From Chelonoidis abingdonii (taxonomy: Eukaryota > Chordata > Testudines > Testudinidae), in the NCBI RefSeq assembly GCF_003597395.2, contig NC_133777.1:10310886-10374885 (forward strand): 64,000 nt of DNA. Direction: 5' to 3'. The notes beneath the pieces were generated by a model. That model had not been told where the DNA came from. It searched no databases and saw only the letters and a program-made list of their open reading frames with translations. A program made the translations under genes and the position numbers. The stretch's first letter is position 1; each line of letters starts with the position of its first letter. Shown here piece by piece: positions 14,901-26,900 of this stretch.

Positions 14901-17900
14901 TTAGTGGAGTTCCTCAGGGTCAATCTTGGGACCAATCTTACTTAACAGTTTTATTACTGATCTTGACACAAGTGAGAGTGTGCTAATAAAATTTGCAGAC
15001 GATACCAATTTGGGGGGCATAGCCAATACAGAGGAAGACTGGAATATCATACAAGGAGATCTGGATGATCTTGTAAACTGGAGTAATAGAAATTGGATGC
15101 ATTTTAATAGTGCAAAGTGCAAGATCATGTGTTTAGGGACTAAGAACAAGAATTTTTGCTATAAGCTGGGGACTTTTCAGTTGGAAGAGACAGAGGAGGA
15201 GAAAGACCTGGGTGTACTGGTTGATCACAGGATGACTATGAGCTGTCAATGTGTTGCAGCCATGAAAAATGTTGTCCTAGGATGCATCAGGCGAGGTATT
15301 TCCAGAAGAGACAGGGAAGTGTTAGTACCATTACACCAGGCACTGGTGAAACCTCATCTGGATGTGATGGGATCCCCAGGGTGCAGCCTGTGACCATGGG
15401 ACCACTGTTCCCCCTGAACTCTCTCCAGCCTGGGTTGCCTCTCACAATGCCTTGCTAGTGACCAGCAGCAAATCCCTCCAGGGGCTGTTATCACTCAGCA
15501 CAACCACACCCAACACCTAGCTAGATTGTATGAATGCTCCCAGAGCCACTCATGAATCACACAGAGAAAGGCACCAGAGTCAAATCCCCCCAGCTCCCAG
15601 CACTGTACCTCAGGAATATACGGTTTTGCACTGCTCAAGATGAGCAGTGCAAGTGTATTAATTTGTTCGCCACTTCATCAACGGAAAGTGGATATACACC
15701 AGCCTTTGTATAAAACCTGAGCAAATTTACCACACACTTCGGGCAAACTCACTGGTAAAGATAAACAGTTAAACAAATGTATTGGTAAACTCACTGGTAA
15801 AGATAAACAGTTAAACAAAAGATAGATTTTAAGTGACTATAAGTGTTGGCAAAAAGTCAGAGTTAGTTACCAAAAGAAACAAAATATAAGCACACAGTCT
15901 AAACCCTCTAACCTATTAGACCAGGGAACAACTAGACTAAGCAGTTTTTCTCTCCCCACTGGATATTGCAGTCTGTAATATATTGATTTTCCCTTGAATC
16001 TGGGCCAGGCTCATCTCTTGGAGTCTTCAGTCTTCTTCCAAGTGTCTTGGTTGCTTGCAACATAGTTGGGGGCAGGAGAAAGGCAAAGCATGGGCCTACT
16101 CTATTCTGTTTTATAACCTCAGTCCCATGTGCTTGGGGAACACACAAATCCAGGCATGTCTGGTGGGCATTACTGAGTCTCTAGGCAAGATTGAGCAATT
16201 CCCATGGTGTGGCCTCATGCAAGTGAGTCATTGAATTGTAGCTCCCTTGCTGGATAATAGTTGTTGATGAGTTGATTGACACTGCCTGGGTGTTGGTTAC
16301 TTTCCTTGCTGTTGCATCTGAGGAGCTAATATCTGGCTGATTCCCCAACTTACAGAATGTTTTAGTGACAACCATACAACACAATTCTCATAACTTCATA
16401 TGTATGATACACATATATGGATAGAGAAATAACTTTCAGCAGATCATAACCTTTCCCCTGATATCTTACAAGGCATGCTTTATATGTAAGATCACAAACA
16501 TATAAAAATGACAAACATGGAGGTTACAGGACACTCCCCCAAGGTATAGAATGTCACACTTGATATCCTGTGTTTAAGAAAGATGAATGCAAACTGGACC
16601 AGGCTTACTAGGAGGATCTGAGGAATGGAAAACCTACCCTTATGAGAAGAGACTCAAAGAGCTTGGCTTGTTCTCTTGGCTGATTGTTCTCTAGGAATAC
16701 ATCAGAGGGATACATGCCAGGGAAGGAGAGGAGTTATTTCAGTTAAGCGCCAATGTGAACACAAGAACAAATGGATATAAACTGGCCATCAACAAGTTTA
16801 GGCTCAAAATTAGGTGAAGGTTTCTTACCATCAGAGGAATGAAGTTGTGGAACAGCCTACCAAGGGAAGCAGTGGAGGTAAAAAACCTAACTGGCTTCAA
16901 GACTGAACTTGATAAGGAGGTAATGGTATGATGGGACTGCCTACAATGGTATGTGGCCCATCTGCAACTGCCAGTAGCAAAAATCCCCAATGGCTGGAGA
17001 TGGGATACTAGATGGGGAGGGCTCTGAGTTACTACAGAGAATTCTTTCCCAGGTATCTGCCTGATGGGTCTTGCTCACATGCTCAGGTTCTAAGTTATCA
17101 CTATATTTGGGGTCAGGAAGGTATTTTCCCCCAGGTCAGCTTGGCAGAGATCCGAGGTGGGGGGGGACTGAGGGGGGTTCGCTGACTTCTGCAATATGGA
17201 GCGCACATCACTTGCCGGTTTAAACTAGTGTAAATGGTGAATTCTCTGTAACTTGAAGTCTTTAAATCATGATTTGAGGACTTCCAGTAACTCAGCCAGA
17301 GGCTAGGAGTCTATGTCAGCAGTGGGTGGGTGAGGTTCTACAGCCTGCAATGTGCAGGAGGTCAGACTAGATAATCATGATGGTCCCTTCTGACCTTAAT
17401 GTCTACGAGTCTATGAGCTGTTATCCTTAAAACTGTTATACCCAGTAGCCACTTCTGCCTGGAGAACCTGTCATTGTGGTAGCTCTGTGTTTTTGTTCAG
17501 CCCCATGGTTACTATGATTCCTGCAGGAACTGGACATACTATGAGCTTCCCCCCGCCACCAGCATTCCTGCGCCCTTCCCTATTGCTGCTCTTTATAGGA
17601 GAAGCTGGGAAAGGAATAGCTGCTGGCTTACCCTAAAGCCACCATCCCTATACCATTCCCAGTAGTGACTCCTACTGGGGAAACATGGATTATCATGGAG
17701 TTACAGTTCTGTCAACTTCTAGAATTTCCAGAGGAGAGAAAAGACACTACAGACAAATCATTTAAATGTAATTGCATTGCTAGCAAAAATAGGCAGGTTG
17801 TTTAATCTAGAAAGAAACTACAGAATGTAATGGATGGCATAATTGTGTCACACACTGAGCTCACAGCTAAGAGTATCTCTTTCATCTAGCTGGAAGGCTG

Positions 17901-20900
17901 CATCAAAGGGGAAAATCAGAGCGTTCCCTTGGATACCTGCACAAAGGAAGAAGCTCATTGGACAATTCAGAGGTGCAGTGGACCAGTAACACTCCAGTAT
18001 AAACCAAACTATGAAGGTAAGACCTAAAGTTTAGCTCATCACAGATTGCGAAAATTCTAGTTAACGCAAGATTTACACCAATGTAACTGAAAGCAGACAT
18101 AGCCCATACATCTGTCATTCCAAGTGTCTGGAGAGTTNNNNNNNNNNNNNNNNNNNNNNNNNNNNNNNNNNNNNNNNNNNNNNNNNNNNNNNNNNNNNNN
18201 NNNNNNNNNNNNNNNNNNNNNNNNNNNNNNNNNNNNNNNNNNNNNNNNNNNNNNNNNNNNNNNNNNNNNNNNNNNNNNNNNNNNNNNNNNNNNNNNNNNN
18301 NNNNNNNNNNNNNNNNNNNNNNNNNNNNNNNNNNNNNNNNNNNNNNNNNNNNNNNNNNNNNNNNNNNNNNNNNNNNNNNNNNNNNNNNNNNNNNNNNNNN
18401 NNNNNNNNNNNNNNNNNNNNNNNNNNNNNNNNNNNNNNNNNNNNNNNNNNNNNNNNNNNNNNNNNNNNNNNNNNNNNNNNNNNNNNNNNNNNNNNNNNNN
18501 NNNNNNNNNNNNNNNNNNNNNNNNNNNNNNNNNNNNNNNNNNNNNNNNNNNNNNNNNNNNNNNNNNNNNNNNNNNNNNNNNNNNNNNNNNNNNNNNNNNN
18601 NNNNNNNNNNNNNNNNNNNNNNNNNNNNNNNNNNNNNNNNNNNNNNNNNNNNNNNNNNNNNNNNNNNNNNNNNNNNNNNNNNNNNNNNNNNNNNNNNNNN
18701 NNNNNNNNNNNNNNNNNNNNNNNNNNNNNNNNNNNNNNNNNNNNNNNNNNNNNNNNNNNNNNNNNNNNNNNNNNNNNNNNNNNNNNNNNNNNNNNNNNNN
18801 NNNNNNNNNNNNNNNNNNNNNNNNNNNNNNNNNNNNNNNNNNNNNNNNNNNNNNNNNNNNNNNNNNNNNNNNNNNNNNNNNNNNNNNNNNNNNNNNNNNN
18901 NNNNNNNNNNNNNNNNNNNNNNNNNNNNNNNNNNNNNCCTGACCTGGTGGCAGCCCAAATACCCAAGCTGGTAGTGAGCTTGGGGGAGTTTCAGGTAAGC
19001 CCCCAGACTTTTGGACGCAAAAGTCCAGGTTTGGGACAGGACCAGATTGTGGACGCTAAAGTTCAGGTCTGGGACTGGGAGGCTAGATTACCACAGTGGG
19101 TCATTGGAGACAATAATCACAATGTGCCAGATGATTTTTGTGCACTATTTTCTGTGATGTAACATGGTGTGCTACATTTTCTTTTACACCTCTAAAGTCT
19201 GATTTAACAGTTACACTTTGGAGTTTACCTTGTTTATTCCTGTTGCAGTTTTATCTTATCTTTACCCGCTGAAGCGTGTGCATGGTGAATGGAGTTTGGT
19301 TTTAATGATCATGGCTTGTAGCAATAATTTGGTATTTTGGATTAAAAATTACATTCCCAAACCCATTTTTTACTTGTGTAGCTTTGTTGCCCCCTTCTTT
19401 ATCCTAGTCAGGGGAATTCAGTTGTATAGATCATGGTGGAACTGATTTCTTTGATTTTCCTTTGATGTTTAAGTAGAAAAGAATATCACCCTTTTTTGAG
19501 CACCACTTGGCTGCAGATAAAGCATGTTACACATTGTGGGAGTGCCAGTTACAGCTGTTAATAAAGCGAATAGTCTGCCATTAGACCACCTGGTAGAACT
19601 CATGTTATACTTGCAGGATTAAGTCTAACAGCTTAAGCTTTTCAGCCTGTGTCTTTGTTGGGAAATTCACTGTTTTATGGATGATTTGTATAAAACCTAC
19701 CTGAAATGATGTTGCCTGAATCTATCCTTACAACAGGAATCTCTTATGGACTGTGATACCTGCAGCGTGAGCTGCTCCCAAACTATTCCAACTATCACTC
19801 TATCAGTGTGAATTTCCTCTCAGAAGTGCCCTGTCAATTTAAGCTAGGATTTCAGTGCGATGAACTTCTACCACAACAGTGCCTACTCAGTGAAAGCTAG
19901 GAATACAGCAGCACTTGGCCACAGATTGACCCTGCTTGGCTCCTTCCTTTGTTGCTGCAGGTTACAGGAAACTGCTTTCGGAACTGGATGAAGGATTGAT
20001 CATGTCAGGAGACTCATTTCACATCCGTCTGAATCTGAACATCTCTAGCCAGCTGGACTGCTGCTCCCTGTCGGTGAAGTGTGATGAGATTGTGCATATT
20101 CTTGACACCATGTACCAGGGGAAGTGTGAGTGGCTGTGTGCCAGAGTTGACCCCTTCACTGACAGGAACCTGGAAACGGGGACCATCCCCAGCTACAGCA
20201 GGTGAGCATAATGCAGGCTGAAATAGGACAGTGACCGTGACCACGAGCAGCAACTATATGAGCACTGTTGTGTAAATCAGTACCTGCTATAATGGGAGGA
20301 GGTGCAACTCTCAGGGTTGGTGGTCAGGATGGGTGTTTGGTTGCAACATAAGCATAAGCATGTGAGCATAAGGGTTTTGAGGGGAAGACACCAGATTTTA
20401 TTAGGAGACTGTGGGTTTCTCAGAAAGCAGGATAGGAAGATGTACAATGGAGACCCCTTTTCCTCAGCTGTGTACCACAGTCCTGCTGACTATTTTGTTC
20501 CTTGTCTTCACTCTGTGATTCAGCCACTCCTCATTGCTGTTCTCTTTAGTCTTTTCCCAAACACTGACTATTGATTGCATCCACTCTTCCTCTAGATGAT
20601 CTCAAATGCATCTTCTTGATCCACATGTTCACTGTTTCTTGCAGAGCCCAGCAGCTCTTTCTGGTGAAGCTACAGCGGTTGATGCACAGAGGCAGCAGGG
20701 ATGAGACGGAAAGTTCATCCAACACTCTTCGAGCACTCCGGGTAGGTCTCCACAGGCAAGGTCTTTCCACACCAATTCCTCTAGCACTCTATATTGCTCA
20801 CTACTTCATCTTTACCTTACATTCCTGTTGTGAATCACTCTCTGGAAGCTTCCTTTGGTCCACTCTGTGGGTAACTGTCATGTGTCTCCATTCCTTTTAC

Positions 20901-23900
20901 CCATAGTGTTCCCTGCTCAAGGTCTAGTTCCAGTATAATTTTAATTCCTGATGCTGACAGGGAGAAGTCACCACTGTTTAATATCCAGTCTACCTGGCCT
21001 CTAGTCTCTTTAAGTCTTCCACATCTCTAACCTTCCAAAGGTCTTTCCCTCAATCATACATGGGAAGAAGCTGTGTCCTTAGAGCTAATAATCAGAATTT
21101 TTTCTCTCCTGTCTTGAACAAGCATCTAACCTTTAGAATTCTCTTTGTCTCTAGGCCCAAAGAATCTCTCTCCTCCAAAAGTATATCCCATGTAGAGACG
21201 TGGGATTACTGTATCGTCTGTGCATCAGGTCTTCAGACTTTTCCCCCTACTCACAGTGATACTGGTTTAAGTCTATTCCTGTAGCCCCAAGAGTTCCTAT
21301 TCCGTACATTAGTACATTAGTTTTCTGCTGTATTAGCCACCGTGTGTGCACCTAGCACTCCTTTAACACACTTTGGGACCACACATAAGAATGCTTCCAG
21401 TAATGCAGAGATGCTACAATCACCATTTGGATTAGACTTCAAACTAGGTAAAGCACCAGATGGTCCTCCAGTCTCCTCTGATCAAGTGTCAGGGTAGATG
21501 GCAATCACTGGCATAAATGCATGACTGGATGCAAATAGCCCTGCCATCCCACAGTAAACTTGTCACTGCACAGGTGGCCTCTGGTCAAATCTCTAGTGCA
21601 GACACAGTCACAAAACTTCCTCTGAAGAGTGAGTGGCATGTGGGGAAGTAGTAACAGGAGCAGAGTTTCTCAGCCTAGGCGGTGCTAAGTCTGTGGTTTG
21701 CACAGAACACTCCTTAACTTTGTAATGGGTATGAATGCTAATGAGTCGCTATCTCCTTAACTGTAAATAGCCGAATAGCTGCTCAAGGCCTGTTTTGGTT
21801 TTTGGATGCTACGGTTTACTGAAATTGATCTTTTCCTGTATAATTTTTATCAGAATACACTGCAGCCAGAGGACCCACAGAATGACCCCAAAACCAGCCC
21901 TCGCCTCTCCCGTGCAAGCTTCCTTTTGGGACAGATTTTACAGGTAATAAAGTTAAAATTCTCCTCTACAAAACATCAGAGCATGATTTTTCACTGGGAG
22001 CTTTGAGTCAGACATCTCTTTGTGACATTCTCAGGTATCATGTTCGCTCAGAGTCTAACTTCCCGTGCTGGAGACATTGTACAAGTGCTTATGATTGTCA
22101 CAAAGAGATTTAACATATGACAAATCTGATTGAATCTATTTCTAACTGTCCCTGACATGCGAGACCTTTAGCTTTTAATACTCTCATCTCCATTATTAAT
22201 ATAATCTGGATATATCATACAGCCCTGGCATGCAGGGCTAAAATGGACCTCATCTGAAGCATGACAATAAATTCTCTTGACCAGACTAACTCTCTTGGTA
22301 CTTAGGAGAATGAAATCCCAGAAGAGAATAGTTTTTTTAACTGCAGGACCAGATACCGTGAAGAGGATGGCAAATGGGTGGGTGAATGGTATGAGTCATA
22401 GATTCCAAGGTCAGATGAGACCATTGCGATTATTTAGTATGAACTCCTGTATAACACAGGTCATTGAACTTCCCCCAGACAATTCCTAGAGCAGATCTTT
22501 TAGAAAAACATCCAATCTTCATTTAAAAATTGTCAGTGATGGAGACTCCACCATGACCCTTGGTAAATTGTTCCAATGGTTAATTACTCTCACTTAAATA
22601 TTTGCACCTTATTTCTAGTCTGAATTTATCTAGCTTCAGTTTCCAACCATTGGACCATGTTACACCTTTCTCCACTAGACTGAAGAGCACATTATTAACA
22701 TAAATCCCCAAGGGTGTGGTTGGGAAGGTTAGCGAATGCACAGGTGGGGGAGTGAATATTTGGGTGGATGGTGTATGAAAGAAGCATTTTGTTGGGTGTT
22801 AAATTCTGCTATAGGAAAAAAATGTTGAGTGCTGACAAACTAAATGTTGATGGGTGCAATAAGATAAGGGTACAGAAATGGGTAGTCTCTGGAACTGCTG
22901 TGCTAACATCCGTAGTGGGCATGCTACTCCCCAGTGAGTCCATCTGCTGTAACTCTGTTGATGCCAGAGGGTTTTGAGAAAGAAATTGAACATGACTCAT
23001 AAGTAGAGAGAACAAGAGGAAAAGAATTCCACAAGGGAATAACAAAAGCAGAAGGTCAGATCTACATTGTTTAAAATAGCCCTGGAATTCAGCCAGAAGC
23101 TCTGTGGAAGGGTTGGTGAACCTGTAGCCTTGTTTTTGCTAGACACAGAGGTAATTCAAATCTGGTAGATAATGGAAAGGGGCATGGAGCAAACAAATAT
23201 GTGGAAGAATAAAGAATATAATTCCATAGAATGGGTGAGGGTCAAGCCTCTTTGTTTGCTCTTTCAGTTTGTTAGCAGGTCTGAAAACAAATACAAACGT
23301 ATGAACAGCAACGAGCGAGTCCGCATTGTCACTGGCTATTCCTCCAGTCTGGCCCGGACCTCTTCTGAAGTAATGAAGCTGTTGCCTGATAAACTGGAAG
23401 GTAAGGACATAACAGCACTACAGGATTTTACACCCACTTGACATAGGTTAAATGACTAAACAAGTGGAAGGCAGTGCACAGTCAGGTCCTAGGCCTTTTC
23501 CATCTCTAATTTTTATGTTGTGCATGTGACTCAATCCTTGGAATTTTCTGGAGAGGCAGGGGAAAGATAGCTCTTGAAAACAAGTGCACTGGCCTGAAAC
23601 TTCCTATTTTGTTGTCAACTGTTCCTAGGTTCTCTCCTGTTCTTCCTCCAAGGAGGTATAACTCCAAGTAGTGAATTAGAGTTAAACAAAGGAAAATTTA
23701 AGCTGTTAATCAGGAAAAATGTCAAACTGAGTGGTCTATTTAGCTGTGAAATAGTCTCCCAAGGACAATGACGAGGGGCTATTGCTTGAGTCATTTAAAA
23801 CTAGACCAGACATTGCACTGGAGAATATACTGTAGGGGAAGTACTGCTCTGGGTGGAGGGATGGATAAGATGACCAAACATGCAATTCCCTTCTCTAATG

Positions 23901-26900
23901 TATGTGATTCTTCTACATCCTTCTGCTAGTACTGATGAAGAACAAATTGTAGATTTGTAAACGGTCTCCTCTTTACTCAGATTTGGATTCAGAAAGTGAA
24001 ATCAATAAGAGCCTAAGTCTGATCCCCTATAGTTTGGTGCGACCAATCCACTGTGACCGCAGGCGCCCGGTCCTCTTCACTCCCACTATGCTTGCAAAGA
24101 CCTTGGTGCAGAAGCTTCTCAATTCTGGAGGTGCCTTGGAATTCAACATGTGCAAGCCAGGTAAATGTGTAAAAGATTGCAGTACATATTAAATTTAGCA
24201 AGCCTTTTTACTGTAGGCATACAAATGCCAGCTGCTGGGAACTCCTGCTGCCATGTCGCCACGCAGCATAGCTCTGCATCCTGGAATGTGACAATTTATA
24301 AGAACATTCTGAATGTGTCTGAGATATCCATGGTCCTGAGGTGCTGTGTCTGTGAACGTTGTACATGTGTACGTTCTATAGTTGCCATGATACACTCCAG
24401 GGACTGGCATGTTGTGAGTGTTCTTTGGCAGTACTAATGTGTTTAACTCTAGGTAGTGTGACATTTCGATCAGCTCGTGTCTAGCTGTTGCTATAATGAT
24501 GAATATCTTTCTTCCAACCAATGATAGGTTTCTTTCTAGTCCAGGACGTGAAGATCTTGCATTTGATCTTCTCCAAAGACTAGGTTTTTGAGTGAAACTC
24601 TCTCTTAACTGTTTACCATTCAAAGCAATATCCTGTACCGTGATTGCTCTGGGATACACTACTGTCATAGCTCCAATTAAGCGCCACCTCTCTTCCACTC
24701 ACCAGACAGCTATGAGGATCCAGGTGCTGAATCTCTTCTGTTTTAAGCCTGCAGACTATGAACAGAGTACAGTCACTCCCCTGGTTTAGGATCCCTAACA
24801 TGCCTTCAGAGTACAGATCTTAATCTGGCACCCCCTCCTGAGAGCTTAGACTGCACAGCCCAGTCCCTAGAACCAGTGCTGGCCCCTCAGGATGTGTCTT
24901 CACAGCACAGTTATCTCAGGTTATAACTTGACTGTGACCACTAACTCAATTCCCATCCACACACGCAAACCTCTAGCTTGAATTAATTGGTGCTGTAGGC
25001 TTGGGCTAGCTAGCCCATTGGTGGGGTCTTGGGCTGAAGCTCAAGTGCTTCTGAGTAATACAGCAGGGATGCAACAGCTTAAGTTGCAACCACTCCACAG
25101 CAACTAATCAAAATGCACCCTCAGACTCCTGCCATAGCTTAAACACACCCTCTTTCAGAACTCCACCTGCAGTTTTGAGGCTTCTGGGTTTCCTCTTGGG
25201 GAAAGGTGTGGCACATAGCACATACAGACATCGCACAGGATTCTAACACATTATCGCTCTTTCTTAATAGCAGGAGACACACAGCCCTATACACAAATAA
25301 GAAACCCTATGTGCATTGCACTGCCTTAGTTTCTTCACCATTCTGGAGCATTCTGTGGGCTGGAGTCGGAGTCCTTTGAGGCTATCCAGCATCCTTCCGT
25401 TGCAGTGCATGGTTTGTGTTCTGAAACATGGAGCCTTCTCCTCCTGCACACCCATGCCAGCTTTGGCTGGCCAGCCCATCCTCTTCCCCTCTCCTGCCCA
25501 CACTTTCTGTGTGTCTCCCTGTGAGCCCTTCATAGCTTTTCAGTTCTTCAGTCAGGTGACTCCTAGATCAGCCTGTTCTGATGACCCCAGACCCTTATCG
25601 GGTGACTTCATTGCCAGATGATCTCTCCCCTGACAAACCAATTTTCCTGGTTTGGAACCAGTCAATTGTCTAGGATCTTTATATTTGAACAGAAGACCAT
25701 CTGAGTTAATGACCCACTGTTGTCAGCCCTGTATCAATACTCGTTCAAATTTCAGTCCAACATGCAGGTAAAGAGGTCACAGAGAAGTCAAAATGGAGTT
25801 TGCAGCTTGGTAAAGTTACCGACAAAGAATTCATAATCCAACACAATAATAATAAATTATACAAACAGATTCCCCAGATCATCACAACTACCTCATGAAG
25901 AGAGACTCTTAGGTTCAAAACCATCTGTTCTGAAATTCCAGTACCCTGATCTCTGTTGTTATGAACAACTTAGACTGATATAAATACAGTAATTTTAAGA
26001 GTCTGATTTACTCTGCCATTTGTATGGTTTGTTTACTATTCTGTATTTCACACACCTTGCATAGTGAAATTGGTCTGTTGCTAGTCAGATTGATTTGCAG
26101 ATTCCTAGGCTCTGTACCGTGCTGTTGAGTTTGGTTTGCAGTGTTTATTTAGTGTGAGTACAAGAGCTGGGTAAGCTCTTCCGAGGAGGGACCATCTCTC
26201 TGCTATGTGGTTGTCCAAGACCTAGTACAACGGGCTGGGACCCCTTAGCCCCATGGCAACACCAATAATAATGTGGTAATATAGTAACCTAATACTGTGT
26301 GAAATGCTGTCTCAGCTACTACCCAGCCTTGTGATTTGGTGCTGTGGAACATAGTTGCTCTTTGATTTTAGGTGTTGGTATAGTTTTTACTACATCATAT
26401 TGTTGTAATTGGGTGCATTGATTATGTTGTGGTGATTGCTCAGAAATTCACTGGCGCAGGCCATATTTGAGGCTTCAGTTCAATTAAATGAATGAAATGA
26501 GACCAGCACTCAGGAAGACTCATGATCTTCTTTCCCTGTACTGTCAGTGTCCTGTCTAAATTCCTGCGGGACAGTTTCCTAGGTGCACATATTATGTGAA
26601 CCTACTAACCTTCCTTTCATCCTCCTCCCTCTCCAGATATTGTGACAAAGGAAGAGTTCCTAAGGAAGCAAAGGACGGAGACTATCATCTTTTCCAGAGA
26701 GAAGAATCCAAACACCTATGAATGCATTGTACCTGCCAATATTGAGGCCGTCACTGCCAAGGTGAGGGTTGTGGAATGTAGCCAGTATTTAGGCTGTCTA
26801 CAGAGTGGGTTGCTTTTCATAAAAAAAGTGGTAAGTTAACTGCCACATTAAGGGCTTATGTTTTCAGAGTAGCTTCTTTTTTCTCCCTTTCACATCCTGT

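Noticed and set aside
17903..18966. Three long open frames (272-351 codons) on both strands
   Set aside because: They consist almost entirely of unknown residues translated from the 800-N gap. The only real coding part is the CARD11 exon 17890-18016 on the plus strand.
24195..24698. 167-codon minus-strand frame in a CARD11 intron
   Set aside because: No recognisable domain, no codon pattern, and overlapping short frames on the other strand. Length alone is not enough in intron DNA.
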